DNA of 64,000 nucleotides from CAWGMT01 sp963823675 (GCA_963823675.1 CAWGMT010000013.1:124001-188000), one strand, 5' to 3'. Shown: positions 48,916 through 58,465, counted from the first letter of the stretch. Program-made: numbers and translations. Notes: a model not told the origin generated them from the letters alone.

Positions 48916-50043
48916 TTAACCAATCTTAGTCAGCAGGCACTCGAGGTGTATCTGGTAGGAAAGGTCGATAGGTTGGACGGGGGTATTCGGATCGATGCCG
49001 TAGGACTTCTTATAGGCAGCGACCCACCCGTCGGCCTCGTCGGTCGTCAACGAGGCATTGACCGCGCCGAGCGCCGGGCATAGGTCCGCAATCGGGTCGA
49101 CGGTAAACGCCTGCATCACCCCCTCTCGCCAAGACCGGTCGGTGGCGTTGATCGCGGCAAGGAGAGTGACGTCCTTATCGGCGGCCTTGGCCTTGGCCGG
49201 GGGAATGATTGCCTGAAGCTTGCCTTTGGTCGGGGGAATGATTCCCTGAAGGAGTGATCGAGCCGCAAGGATGCCGGGCGGTCTGATGAGGTCTGCTAGC
49301 TCTTTGCCTGCCATCAGGGAAGCAGCCGGAGCTTTCAGTTCCGCGAACGTCACACCAGCATCGCGGCTGACGCCTGCGGTCAACCAGCTAAGCACGTCGG
49401 TCTCTTCTTTACGAAGTTCCGACTGTCGTCGTAGTTCGGCAAGCTCGTTCGCCGTAGCCTCCGTGATCGCAGACAGGCTATTCACCAGCACCTCGAACAA
49501 CGCTTTCGCCGCCTCGGAGTTTTGAGCTGGCTGGTTTTCTAACAATCGTGCGACGTACGTATCGACGTACGGTTTCAAGTTCCTCGGACTGAACGTCTGT
49601 GAGGGAGCTTCGCGTTGCTTCCGGAGGGTACGAAGTCGCCGGTCGAGGTATGTTTCGGCGTTATGGATGAACGGGCCGATGCAGTGAGGCCTGTTTACCC
49701 CGATGCCTACCGCGCACAACAGGCCGATGGACCCCTGATCGGCGCCGGGCGCTCCCTGAAGAAAGATCTCGGAAAGTAGCGACCCCGCAAGGACGCTCAA
49801 TTCGAGGTCGTTACCCGACATCCGGAACGTCACGTCGGCTTCTTTGAAGGCATCTCTGAACCTGCCGAGATACTCCCCGTCAACGGACGGCCGCTGGAGC
49901 GTAGCCCTGACTAATTCAAGGATCTGCGGCGCATGTGTAAGTTTCTCGATGCCTTTCCACCGGGAGGTGAGCAACTCGGCTGTTAGATTCGTTTCCGTTC
50001 CCGTCGTGCAGATGCGGTACCAGTCGGCAAAATCGATATGCAT
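48916..50043 (-). CDS. GTPase-associated all-helical protein GASH
   Basis: 375 residues from ATG 50043 (MHIDFADWYRICTTG). The whole sequence is predicted helical by pattern, with the opening FADWYRI, a GIGVNRPHCIGPFIHNAETY segment, and LCPALGAVNASLTTDEADGW near the end; these fit the GASH family. GASH is thought to be a scaffold that links GTPases to the effector. It lies five bases before DO-GTPase2 and eight bases after the phosphoesterase gene. Confidence 0.78.
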   Translation of the reverse strand: MHIDFADWYRICTTGTETNLTAELLTSRWKGIEKLTHAPQILELVRATLQRPSVDGEYLGRFRDAFKEADVTFRMSGNDLELSVLAGSLLSEIFLQGAPGADQGSIGLLCAVGIGVNRPHCIGPFIHNAETYLDRRLRTLRKQREAPSQTFSPRNLKPYVDTYVARLLENQPAQNSEAAKALFEVLVNSLSAITEATANELAELRRQSELRKEETDVLSWLTAGVSRDAGVTFAELKAPAASLMAGKELADLIRPPGILAARSLLQGIIPPTKGKLQAIIPPAKAKAADKDVTLLAAINATDRSWREGVMQAFTVDPIADLCPALGAVNASLTTDEADGWVAAYKKSYGIDPNTPVQPIDLSYQIHLECLLTKIG

Positions 50044-50051
50044 CTATGGCC

Positions 50052-51431
50052 TCACGCTTTTTTGATGAACGGGTTCTCGCCGGGCAGATCGACCCCGTGC
50101 TGCTGTTCCACAGCGGTCCATAGCTGGTCGAGGATGCCGTTCTCTTCCGCGCGTCGGAAGTATAGCGGGTTTCGCTCTTCCTCCCTGAGATCCTGATCCT
50201 CGTCGGCGACGAGTTTGAGCTTCGTGATCACCTCCAGCCGTCGGACGTACGGCAGGGCATGGAAGCGATAAACCAGGCGGCGCTTCGGGTTCACGATTCT
50301 TCCCTCCCGCGTCACCTCCGTTGTGCTCCCCGGCACAGCATCAGGCTCCCCCGTGGTGGTGGGTGGCGGTTGCCATGCGGGAAGGGGCAATTGGTAGGTT
50401 CGCCGGTCCGATCCCTGTACATCGTAGTCGGCCTTGAAAACCTTGCGTACATCGTCCCAGATTCGGGGCCATAGCTCAATGGCGAGTAGCCTTTGCCCGG
50501 CTTGGTCTGCGACGGACAGCCCCAAGAAATTGTACCGGGGTTCCCACTTGCCCTCGTTGCGGTCCGGCTGAACTGCACCAGCTACGACCAGCAGCGTGTC
50601 GTCGGCTCGCTCAACGCGTTGGATGTGCTTATGGCCGAACAGGGCGACCCGTATACGGGCCTTCAGGCTGTCTTTGAGGGCGTCGCGGTCATGCAGCCAG
50701 TCCAGAGGATGGTGGCACATGAGCAAGTAGGCAACCCCCTCCTTTGTCAACGGGTGCATCTGGTTCCGGCCGACGACCAGCCGGTTCGCGTTCTCGTCGT
50801 CGTTTTCGCCCGACGCTAGAGCCGAGTTGCAGCCCCGAATACAGAGAGCGGAGCCATCATTCAGGGGTACATCTTTTTCCCAGAACAGTTGTCCCGATTT
50901 CGGCACGCAGTCGTATCCCCCGGCGAACTTCACGTACGCAGCGAGAGGTCGGTGGAGCGCCTCAAACGCCTCGGGGTCGTCGTGAAGGCGGCGAATCTCC
51001 TTTTCCAGATCGCCCGTCCGCAGTTTCTCATGCTTGTCTTGGATTATCCCGCTCTTCTTAACGACGTCCCGGTCAACGTCATGGTTGCCCGGAACGACCC
51101 AGACCGCTTCTTCCGGGCAATCCAGCTTTTTGCAAATCTCGCGGAGCCAGCCGACAGCCGTTTTGTATTCGTCTGGCTTACCGCCAAAGGCGACGTCTCC
51201 GGACACCAGGACGCCGCTACAGAACCCGACCTTCTCCTTCACCCTGATCGCGTCCGCCACAAGCTCCCGACGCAGATCGAGATCAGGGTCATAGGTAGTG
51301 CTACTCCGTTTGGAGAAGTGGATGTCAGACAGATGGAGGAATATCAGGCCTTGCGACACGTGGAGTTTCTCAACCCGCTTCGCTGACCCAGCGTGCGTCG
51401 ACGCTTTTTGGCCAGCTCGCTTTCCGTACAT
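50052..51431 (-). CDS. calcineurin-like phosphoesterase effector with GTPase-associated adaptor (GAAD-like) tail
   Basis: 459 residues from ATG 51431. Metallophosphoesterase motifs in order: LHLSDIHFS (DxH), VLVSGDVAFGG (GD), VPGNHDVDRD (GNHD), LMCHHPLDWL (H) and ALFGHKHIQR (GHxH). The last 75 residues (RRLVYRFHALPYVRRLEVIT, then NPLYFRRAEENGILDQLW) match the adaptor domain found at the end of effectors in GTPase-associated systems. It is the first gene of the operon and the likely effector, cutting a phosphodiester in nucleic acid or nucleotide. The substrate cannot be inferred. Confidence 0.82.
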   Translation of the reverse strand: MYGKRAGQKASTHAGSAKRVEKLHVSQGLIFLHLSDIHFSKRSSTTYDPDLDLRRELVADAIRVKEKVGFCSGVLVSGDVAFGGKPDEYKTAVGWLREICKKLDCPEEAVWVVPGNHDVDRDVVKKSGIIQDKHEKLRTGDLEKEIRRLHDDPEAFEALHRPLAAYVKFAGGYDCVPKSGQLFWEKDVPLNDGSALCIRGCNSALASGENDDENANRLVVGRNQMHPLTKEGVAYLLMCHHPLDWLHDRDALKDSLKARIRVALFGHKHIQRVERADDTLLVVAGAVQPDRNEGKWEPRYNFLGLSVADQAGQRLLAIELWPRIWDDVRKVFKADYDVQGSDRRTYQLPLPAWQPPPTTTGEPDAVPGSTTEVTREGRIVNPKRRLVYRFHALPYVRRLEVITKLKLVADEDQDLREEERNPLYFRRAEENGILDQLWTAVEQQHGVDLPGENPFIKKA

Positions 51432-51906
51432 GGGGAGCCCAGTTCGAAATTCTATCCGAGGACGGTGTCGGCGTGATACCGGGGATCGGCGAAGTCGATC
51501 CCCCGAAACCGCCCATGCGTTGCCGGGCGCATGCAGGACCCCGGCGCTGGGCCGGTGTCGAGGATCGGGCAGCTTGGAATTCCGGGTTCCAGGTTGCGGT
51601 ACCACAAGTTTTCAGCGCTCACCCGAGAGCCCAAGCTCGCTTCGACCGTCAAACTCGCTCATCCCACGGATGCGGCTCATCCTCAACGCACCCGTCGGCA
51701 TGCCGAATTTGGCGACCCCAAGCCCGTGACGGGTGGCCGGAAGGGAACGGGTCAGCAGGTCTCATCCACGCGATACTCGCCCGGTTCTTCGCGTCGAAGT
51801 CTCTCCCGCGCTTGGTCGAGGGAACCCGCATCGAAACCTGTCTCACCCTGGGTGACTGGGAACATGTGCGCTACCTTGTGCGGGATGCCGAGGACGGACG
51901 CAAGGC
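51432..51906. other. intergenic stretch without a supported gene
   Basis: Lies upstream of the minus-strand five-gene operon, so it should contain that operon's promoter. One minus-strand frame reads LDQARERLRREEPGEYRVDE near 51760-51840, resembling the end of a coding gene, but it has no body; it is probably a relic. Confidence 0.4.
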
Positions 51907-52911
51907 TTACGCGTCCACCCTGATTAGGGACCTGACCCGGAGGACCGGGTGGGCGTCAGCCGCGGCTTTCACGAGATACGAGACTTTGAGATTCAGGGCT
52001 ACTCCCAGCAAGAGTGCGGCTACTTTCTCGTAAGTGTTCGGTGTGGCTGGGGCAACGCCAAAGTGAATTGTGTTGCGCGAATCCCGTACTTGGTCGCTCC
52101 AAACTTGCACGCCCCGAAGCTCCGGCGGCTTGATATCACTTACGGAATAAACTACCGAAAAAAGATCGTGTCGCTCGTACAGTTGAATCACAGCCTGGAT
52201 CTTTTTCATCGTCCCCATCATGGGATCCTCGAGGGCGTCGCGCTGCTTTTTGACGGACGTCGATTGCGGCGGGGGAACCGAAGCCAAGAGCGAGGCGCCT
52301 AGTCCGATCCACGCGCCTTCTGATGCCTTACCTAGCATCGCGACGGCGGCGGTGAACAGCTCGTGCCTGAAGCACGTCACGGCCTCTTTGAGCGCCGCCG
52401 CCACTTCAGCGTCAATGTTCTGAATACCCAGCGATCCGAGATAAAGGTCGGGTTCAGAGAGAAACAGGTTGCCAAGGTTCTCAACGGAAGGGGCGCGGCG
52501 GACGCGAGCGGGAACTGGAATTTGGAGGTCGGGAAAGCTCATTCCCGATCTATTCCCGCCGCTTCCCGGATAGCCGACGAAGATGCCGACATGAAGCGGC
52601 GGACGAAATAGGTCGTCGGACATTGGCACAAGATATCCGAAATGAATGAGCGACCAAATAGCCTCTGTTGCCGCGACACGCCAGCAGAAGACCTCCGCGA
52701 TTGATCGGATTCCCTCCGTCGAGTCTACTTCTTTATGGAGGGTTAACTCTCGTGGTGCCGAGACGCCCTGGTTACGTACCACGTGATCAACAAGTTGGTC
52801 GGAGGCGACAATACTGGCGGCTGCGTGCAAGATCATGCCTTTGGCAATAGCAACCTTCTGTGGCGTCACTTGAATTTGCGCACAGAATGAGTGCTCGAGC
52901 TTGGCTCTCAC
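51907..52911 (-). CDS. hypothetical protein with HEPN-like RX6H motif
   Basis: 334 residues from GTG 52911 (an internal ATG near residue 26 is possible). No family is recognised. The second half is helical (AAALKEAVTCFRHELFTAAV, AMLGKASEGAWIGLG) and contains VRDSRNTIHFG, where R276 and H283 have the RX4-6H spacing of HEPN ribonuclease sites, followed by another long helix. The first half is mixed. The GTG overlaps the stop of the preceding 131-residue gene. It may be a toxin-like RNase or a member of a DUF4145-like HEPN group; this rests on one motif. Confidence 0.55.
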   Translation of the reverse strand: MRAKLEHSFCAQIQVTPQKVAIAKGMILHAAASIVASDQLVDHVVRNQGVSAPRELTLHKEVDSTEGIRSIAEVFCWRVAATEAIWSLIHFGYLVPMSDDLFRPPLHVGIFVGYPGSGGNRSGMSFPDLQIPVPARVRRAPSVENLGNLFLSEPDLYLGSLGIQNIDAEVAAALKEAVTCFRHELFTAAVAMLGKASEGAWIGLGASLLASVPPPQSTSVKKQRDALEDPMMGTMKKIQAVIQLYERHDLFSVVYSVSDIKPPELRGVQVWSDQVRDSRNTIHFGVAPATPNTYEKVAALLLGVALNLKVSYLVKAAADAHPVLRVRSLIRVDA

Positions 52912-53303
52912 TGGCTGGAAAAGTCCCGTTCATCGGAGGCTGCCTCGAACATCCGCTCTTGCATTTTGATGCCGAGGCTGGACCCAATTTCCAAGGCCGC
53001 CTCGCCCGACTTGGGCCTGGAACTTGCACGCGAAGCAAATGTCGAAGAAGCGACGCACGCGAGGCCACCCAGCACGACACGCCCGCCTCTTCGCGCGGCT
53101 GGGATGGTTCCATCATCCTGGATGGCGTTGTCGACTTCAAGCAGCATGGGCGAGGCCGCGCGGATGGCGAGCATGCCGGCTCGAACGCCGTTGTGAGGCG
53201 CTCCGCCGCATTGTGGCGGTTCTTGGCGGGGTGTTCGGGCGACAGGATCGGCCGGCACCGCCGCGGACACAAGGCTCTTCAGCGCGGTCGCGCTCTCTGT
53301 CAT
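52908..53303 (-). CDS. hypothetical protein upstream of the HEPN-like gene
   Basis: 131 residues from ATG 53303, ending with a stop that overlaps the next GTG (GTGA). The sequence is Ala/Ser-rich with a short hydrophobic stretch (VVLGGLACVASSTFA) that could be a weak membrane segment. No domain recognised. Coupling is the main support for its being real; composition alone would not be convincing. Confidence 0.4.
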   Translation of the reverse strand: MTESATALKSLVSAAVPADPVARTPRQEPPQCGGAPHNGVRAGMLAIRAASPMLLEVDNAIQDDGTIPAARRGGRVVLGGLACVASSTFASRASSRPKSGEAALEIGSSLGIKMQERMFEAASDERDFSSQ

Positions 53304-53428
53304 ACTAGCCCGAGCGCGGCCGCTCGCCGAGGCACGAATAAGTTTCGTCGGCGAGGGGACAGCTCCGTCAATTGATTGAGTGGAGGGCGGGACGGCTGGT
53401 CTTTGGAGCGGCCGGAGGTGGAACGACG

Positions 53429-53542
53429 ATGCCGAGAAAATCGCAGGAGGGTTGGAGTCCCGTCAGGGTCGTTATCGCGATCGTGGTTGTGATGGCTCTC
53501 CTTTTGCTATGGATTGCTGTCTTGGAAATGCATCGTGAGTGA
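53429..53542 (+). CDS. small single-pass membrane protein (37 residues)
   Basis: ATG 53429 after a strong site (ggaggtggaacgacg). The product MPRKSQEGWSPVRVVIAIVV continues with MALLLLWIAVLEMHRE: a basic start, one membrane helix of about 20 residues and a short charged end. No family is named. The site and the clean helix support translation. Confidence 0.5.
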   Translation: MPRKSQEGWSPVRVVIAIVVVMALLLLWIAVLEMHRE

Positions 53543-53731
53543 GCTCACCGAACCACGGGGCGAGCGACGACGAAGGTGGCAGCGCTGGACGCTGGGGAAT
53601 CGCGGAACCCCGCTGGCGACGCCCAGGTCGGTCGCTGGCGGGCGGCTGGTCGAGGACGTAAAGGACCTCGGCCGTGGCTGCTTCGCTCTCGAGAAGTTTC
53701 GGGGAGGCCGGCAGTGCCCAAAAAACAACAG

Positions 53732-53848
53732 ATGTCTGTGATCGGCCAGTACGTAATCTTGGCGCTCTCCGCCGTCCTCTTCCTCGCCATGGGCGCAACT
53801 TTGCTCGATCTGAGTTCACGATGCTGGTGTGCGCACCGAGCGGATTAA
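53732..53848 (+). CDS. possible small membrane protein (38 residues)
   Basis: ATG 53732 (or GTG 53714) encodes MSVIGQYVILALSAVLFLAM, then GATLLDLSSRCW, one hydrophobic helix followed by a polar tail. No good ribosome site is seen directly before either start. It lies 190 bases after the other small membrane protein, so the two may be related in role. Confidence 0.3.
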   Translation: MSVIGQYVILALSAVLFLAMGATLLDLSSRCWCAHRAD

Positions 53849-54280
53849 GGCCCGGGTCCTCGCGGTGGTCAAGGTTCGCCTGCCACCAAGCCAAAGGGCC
53901 GCCAACCCTCTCCAGCGGAGGCGTGGCGACCCTTGGTGCTGTAAGTTTGGTGTGATTCCACCAAACTGCAGGCCCGAGACCGCGTTCGATCGAACTGGGC
54001 CTGGCGGGTATCCGGCCCGCGCCTCCAGATTCTTTCGCGACCAGACGCATTTGGTTGGCTCTGATTACATCGCGCCGCTCCGATCATGAAAAAAGCACGC
54101 CCCAGCAGTCGAAGCCGGAACTCGCGCCGCGATCCGCCATTGAGCGAACGTTACCGACCGGCGCCCGCACGAGCCCGGGCGGTTTCGTGGGCAACAGGGT
54201 GTCGGTGGGAATGTCGTGATATCCGACGATACCCGTTCGGCCAGACGCGTGCGCAACGTTGCGGCGCACACCGTGAAGGC
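53849..54280. other. stretch without a supported gene
   Basis: A plus-strand frame starting at 54086 gives a 111-residue Arg-rich product that overlaps the minus-strand gene at 54281-54580 and looks non-coding. A short inverted repeat, tttggtg-gattc-caccaaa (53946-53965), stands in the middle and could be a terminator or operator. Confidence 0.4.
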
Positions 54281-54580
54281 TCACCTTCCGGTTCCAAGGG
54301 CCGCGTCGACTACCGCAAGGAAGAAACGCTTGATCCTTTTCACTGGCGTGTTCTGAAAGCGGTCGATCGCACCGGCCGCCACTTCTGGATCTATACGACC
54401 GTCACGGCAGCACTCAAGTAATCGATGGGCGCCGTCGGGCTCCGCCAGCAGGCGCTCAATTTGATCTTGAGTTAGTGGTTCCAAGAACAAGGTGGTATCG
54501 TGGGGCATCATATCCCTCGCCTCGTCCGAGATTTCCGGACCGCTCAATGACGTGGAGGGGTGTACGGGCACGCTTTCCAT
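54281..54580 (-). CDS. small hypothetical protein downstream of the GAF gene
   Basis: 99 residues if started at 54580; a start at 54511 (MMPHDTTLFLEPLTQDQIER) has a better ribosome site (gcgaggg). The core LAEPDGAHRLLECCRDGRID, then PEVAAGAIDRF, is helical and of ordinary composition. The end is basic (VKRIKRFFLAVVDAALG). No family recognised. It overlaps or abuts the end of the GAF membrane gene and is probably cotranscribed. Confidence 0.5.
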   Translation of the reverse strand: MESVPVHPSTSLSGPEISDEARDMMPHDTTLFLEPLTQDQIERLLAEPDGAHRLLECCRDGRIDPEVAAGAIDRFQNTPVKRIKRFFLAVVDAALGTGR

Positions 54581-55470
54581 AGGTTATTCGGCCCAAAGGT
54601 TAACGACAATAGGGCTATGTACGGTTGCACTAGGATTTCGACGTTCAGGGCGTTGAATGCAAATACGTAAGGCCTAGTGCAGTCAATGGTAAGAGCGCCG
54701 AACGCCATACCTTTCCTGGTTATCGGCAGAATCAGGATTGAACGATAAGGAGGACGCGAATTCCTTGCCCACCGCGGGTCGTTTCTGGCGTCGTCAACGA
54801 CGATGCACTTTCCGTCGTCGATCGCGCACGAGGGCCCAAATTGTGGCGTGACCTTGTGAATTGGCATGGATGAGCGTCGATGGGACTGGGATCTCGCGAC
54901 TACCTCCATTTCGGTGAAATCCTCGGATACGAACTCCAGCAAGTTCGCGCAGAACTGCGCCCGAGGCAGGTTAAGAGTCTCAGCTATGGCGAATCCTATG
55001 CAGGTAAGAACCTCTCGTCGGATTTCCCCGACATCCGGATTCTTTGGTGCCTTCGGCTCAATTCTCTGAATTGCCAGCGCGGCTGTGATTTTGCGCGTTT
55101 TCCAACCGACCCTCCTCCTCGCATCGGTCTGTAACAACCTTGAAATGGGGTCCTTATACTTGAGATAGAGAGCCGCCACAAACAAATACCAGTAACTGAG
55201 ACAGAGAGACGAAAACGCACGTGGATTCAATATACTAACGCCTGTTCTAGCGGTCACGGTAAACATCGTGACGATTGTGAAGCAAACCAGAGTTGTAAGG
55301 CCCGCAAGGAATGAGAGAACGGTCACTCCAGCAAGCTCGCGGAGCAGGTTCAGTATTCGGTAACACAGTGCAACGAGCGATCGCCGGTTGAATCCGGCGC
55401 TGCCAAGGGCCGTTCTGATGCCGAACATGGAATCGATTCCGCTTCGCAAGGGGACTTCACTCTTTACCAC
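54544..55470 (-). CDS. membrane protein with C-terminal GAF-like domain
   Basis: 308 residues from GTG 55470 (ATG 55428 is an alternative). Two or three membrane helices in the first third (VTVLSFLAGLTTLVCFTIVT, AFSSLCLSYWYLFVAALYL), a linker, then a GAF-like domain from about 150: IAETLNLPRAQFCANLL, CIVVDDARNDPRWARNSRPP, YRSILILPITRKGMAFGALT. GAF domains bind small ligands such as cyclic nucleotides. No output domain is attached, so it may relay a signal to the small downstream protein. Base composition is lower in GC than in the neighbours. Confidence 0.6.
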   Translation of the reverse strand: MVKSEVPLRSGIDSMFGIRTALGSAGFNRRSLVALCYRILNLLRELAGVTVLSFLAGLTTLVCFTIVTMFTVTARTGVSILNPRAFSSLCLSYWYLFVAALYLKYKDPISRLLQTDARRRVGWKTRKITAALAIQRIEPKAPKNPDVGEIRREVLTCIGFAIAETLNLPRAQFCANLLEFVSEDFTEMEVVARSQSHRRSSMPIHKVTPQFGPSCAIDDGKCIVVDDARNDPRWARNSRPPYRSILILPITRKGMAFGALTIDCTRPYVFAFNALNVEILVQPYIALLSLTFGPNNLWKACPYTPPRH

Positions 55471-55537
55471 GTGAGTTGGTCAATCCATCGCGTTATAATC
55501 TTCACTCGGGGGTTCGGCTAGGGGATGGGGGCCGTCG

Positions 55538-58465
55538 ATGGAAACAGACCGAGCGAAGCGGCTAGCTGATTTTGTCGCGTGGGTGGGAGCGAACATCCGA
55601 GGCGACGAGAAAGGCGAGGCGCAAATCTACCTCGACCGATTCTTCCAGGCATTCGGTCACGCGGGAGCTAAAGAAGCCGGTGCGAACCTGGAAATGCGAG
55701 TGAAGAAAGAGGACGGGAAGGGGACATCCTTCGCCGATCTGGTCTGGAAGCCGGTCGTTCTCATCGAGATGAAGAAACGCGGGGAAGACCTGACCCGGCA
55801 CTATCGCCAGGCGTTCGACTACTGGACCCGCCTTGTTCCCGGCCGGCCGCGGTACGTCATCCTCTGCGACTTCGACGAATTCTGGGTTTACGACTTCGAT
55901 ACCCAGATGGATGCCCCAGTCGATAGAGTGAAGGTCGCAGACCTGTCAACCCGCTGGGGAGCGCTGGGGTTTCTCTTCCCGGCACCCCTCAAGCCGATCT
56001 TCGGCAACGACCAAGTGGCCGTCACGAGGAAGGCCGCCGATCAACTGGCCGATTGCTTTAACAAGATGGTGGACAAGAACCGACCGGGTGGCCCTATCGA
56101 TCGGCCCCATGCCCAACGATTCGTCCTCCAAATGCTGGTTGCACTGTTCGCCGAAGACATCGGCATGTTGCCTCGCTACATGGTCGCCCAACTGCTGCAA
56201 GACTGCAAAACGAAGCAAGACAGTCGAGACCTTATCGGCGGACTGTTCCAGGCGATGAACGCCCCAACGAAGACCCCCGACGATCGATACCACGGGGTGG
56301 ATTATTTCAATGGGGGACTGTTCGCCGAACCGGCCCGCGTGGAGTTGAGGCTAGACGAGGTATCGCTCCTCAAAACTGCCTCGAAGGAAGACTGGTCGAA
56401 GGTCCGGCCCGAGATTTTCGGAGCGCTATTCGAGCATTCCCTCGGTAAGGGAGAGCGCCACGCGTTCGGTGCCCATTTTACTCACCCGACGGACATCATG
56501 AAGATCGTCGGACCCACGATCGTTGAACCCTGGCGAATTTTGATCGAGGAAGCGGACACACTCAAGCGTTTGCGCGAACTCTGGCAACGAATGCACGACT
56601 ACACGGTTCTGGACCCGGCGTGCGGATCGGGGAACTTCCTTTATCTGGCTTATCGCGAGTTGAAGCGGCTTGAGGCCCGGCTGTTCGAGCGGATGGCGGA
56701 GATGTCGGGGCGATTCGACCCCTCCCAAATGGTGTTTGGGTTCGTTTCAGCCCGCCAGTTTTACGGGATCGATATCAACCCGTTCGCCGTCGAGCTGGCC
56801 AAAGTCACGATGATGATCGCCCGGAAGCTGGCGATCGACGAGCTGCACATCACGGAGCGAGCCCTTCCGCTCGACAACCTTGACGACAATTTCAAGGCCA
56901 CCGACGCCCTCGTCGACGACCTCGGAAATCCTGCCCGATGGCCTCCTGCTGACGTCGTCATTGGCAATCCGCCATTTCAGAGTTCCAAGCACTTGAGGCC
57001 GGAACGTGGCTCTGGCTACGTTGACACGATCCGCCGTGCCTACCCCGAGGTTCCGGGAATGGCGGATTATTGCGTCTATTGGTTCCGGAAGGCCCATGAC
57101 CACCTTCGGCCATGCGCGGCTGAAGATCCGGTTGCAGGCCGCGCGGGGTTGGTTGGCACCCAGAACATCCGCAACAACCAATCAAGGGTCGGCGGACTAG
57201 ACTATGTGCTACAGTCGGGCACGATTATCGAGGCCGTGGAGAATCAGCCGTGGTCAGGTGAGGCGGATGTAAACGTATCGATCGCAAACTGGGTTAAGAC
57301 CCAGAATCGCGGATTGTTACCGAGCACGCGACGGCTCTGGTTCAAGATCGAACCGATTTCCGTCTCGAATAACCTCCGGAGCCGCGAGACCGGACTTGCC
57401 TCGAAAAAGTACGACTTAGATTTCAGAGAATGCGAGTTCATCAACTCGTCACTGTCGGATCGGACGGACGTCAAGTCCTCAAAGAGACTGAACTGCAACA
57501 GGGTGCCGAAGGTGGTACCAAGGGATAACCCCCGGGCATCCTGGTTTCGTTCTGACACCTGAAGAGCGCGACTCGCTTATACGGGTAGACGCGAACTCCG
57601 CGTGCGTGATCCATCCCTATCTCATCGGCAGGGAACTGGTGACCGGCAATGGAACCCCCGAACGGTACGTCATCGACTTTCAGCAACGCGACATTCTGGA
57701 ATGCCAAGAGTTTTCGGCTGCGTTTGAGCGCGTCCGCTCGACGGTCTTGCCTGACAGAGAATCAAAGGCCAGGAAAAGTCCTGAGAGCGGAGGAGTTGTT
57801 CGTCCCCATCATCGGCAGTTTCTTGAAAGATGGTGGAAACTGTCATGGGATCGAGCCGAGATGCTGCAAGCGATTGAGTCGCTCGGCGGTCGTTTCATAG
57901 CTTGCTCTCGCGTTTCAAAACGCCCGATCTTCGTTTTTGTCTCGACGGGCATTAGACCAGCGGATATTGTACAGGTATTTATATTCGACGACGATTATAG
58001 CTTTGGAGTTCTGCAGTCCGCGATTCATTGGACTTGGTACATCACACGATGCTCAAAGTTGACCGAACGGTTTCGGTACACAACCGATACCGTTTTCGAC
58101 ACATTTCCTTGGCCGCAGGCGCCAACGGCTGCGCAAATCGACTTGGTAGCTCACGCCGGTCGCGAAGTTCGGCGCTCCGCGCGGATTACTTGTCCAAGGT
58201 TAGAGGAGGCTTGCGTGCGGTCTATCGAACTCTAGAATTGCCGGGAAGGAACCCCCTCAAAGAGGCCCATGCTGCGCTCGACGCCGCGGTTCTGGCCGCC
58301 TACGGTTTCTCGCCCAAGAAGGACCTCTTGGCCCAACTGCTGGCGCTCAATCTCGAAGTGGCCCGACGCGAACATGGTGGCGAAGCGGTTACCGCCCCCG
58401 GAATTCCGCCCGGCTATCCCGACCCGGCCCGTCTAGTGACCGAGGATTGCATCCGGGCAAACTGA
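55538..58465 (+). CDS. MmeI-like type IIG restriction/DNA-methyltransferase (two frameshifts)
   Basis: ATG 55538. The N-terminal nuclease is visible as D67 in SFADLVW and E77-x-K79 in VVLIEMKKRG; a helical connector follows; SAM motif I is D359PACGSGNFLYL, motif IV is N477PPF, with a target-recognition region after about 560. A shift near 57510 and another near 58175 interrupt an otherwise continuous product (GITPGHPGFVLTPEERDSL, then LRADYLSKVRGGLRAVYRTL and AYGFSPKKDLLAQLLALNLE to 58465). Corrected length is about 975 residues, typical of MmeI-like enzymes that cut and methylate DNA in one chain. Whether it is active depends on whether the shifts are real. Confidence 0.8.

Noticed and set aside
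45099..51431. The GTPase operon considered as a BREX, DISARM or Zorya locus
   Set aside because: No PglX/PglZ, DUF1998, PLD or MotAB-like genes; the GAP1 and double-GTPase motifs fit a different system.
51649..51846. Minus-strand frame before the GTPase operon
   Set aside because: Two frames compete, no domain and no start; at most a relic of a gene end.
54086..54421. 111-codon plus-strand frame
   Set aside because: Arg/Ser-rich in a GC-rich stretch and overlaps a better minus-strand gene at 54281-54580.
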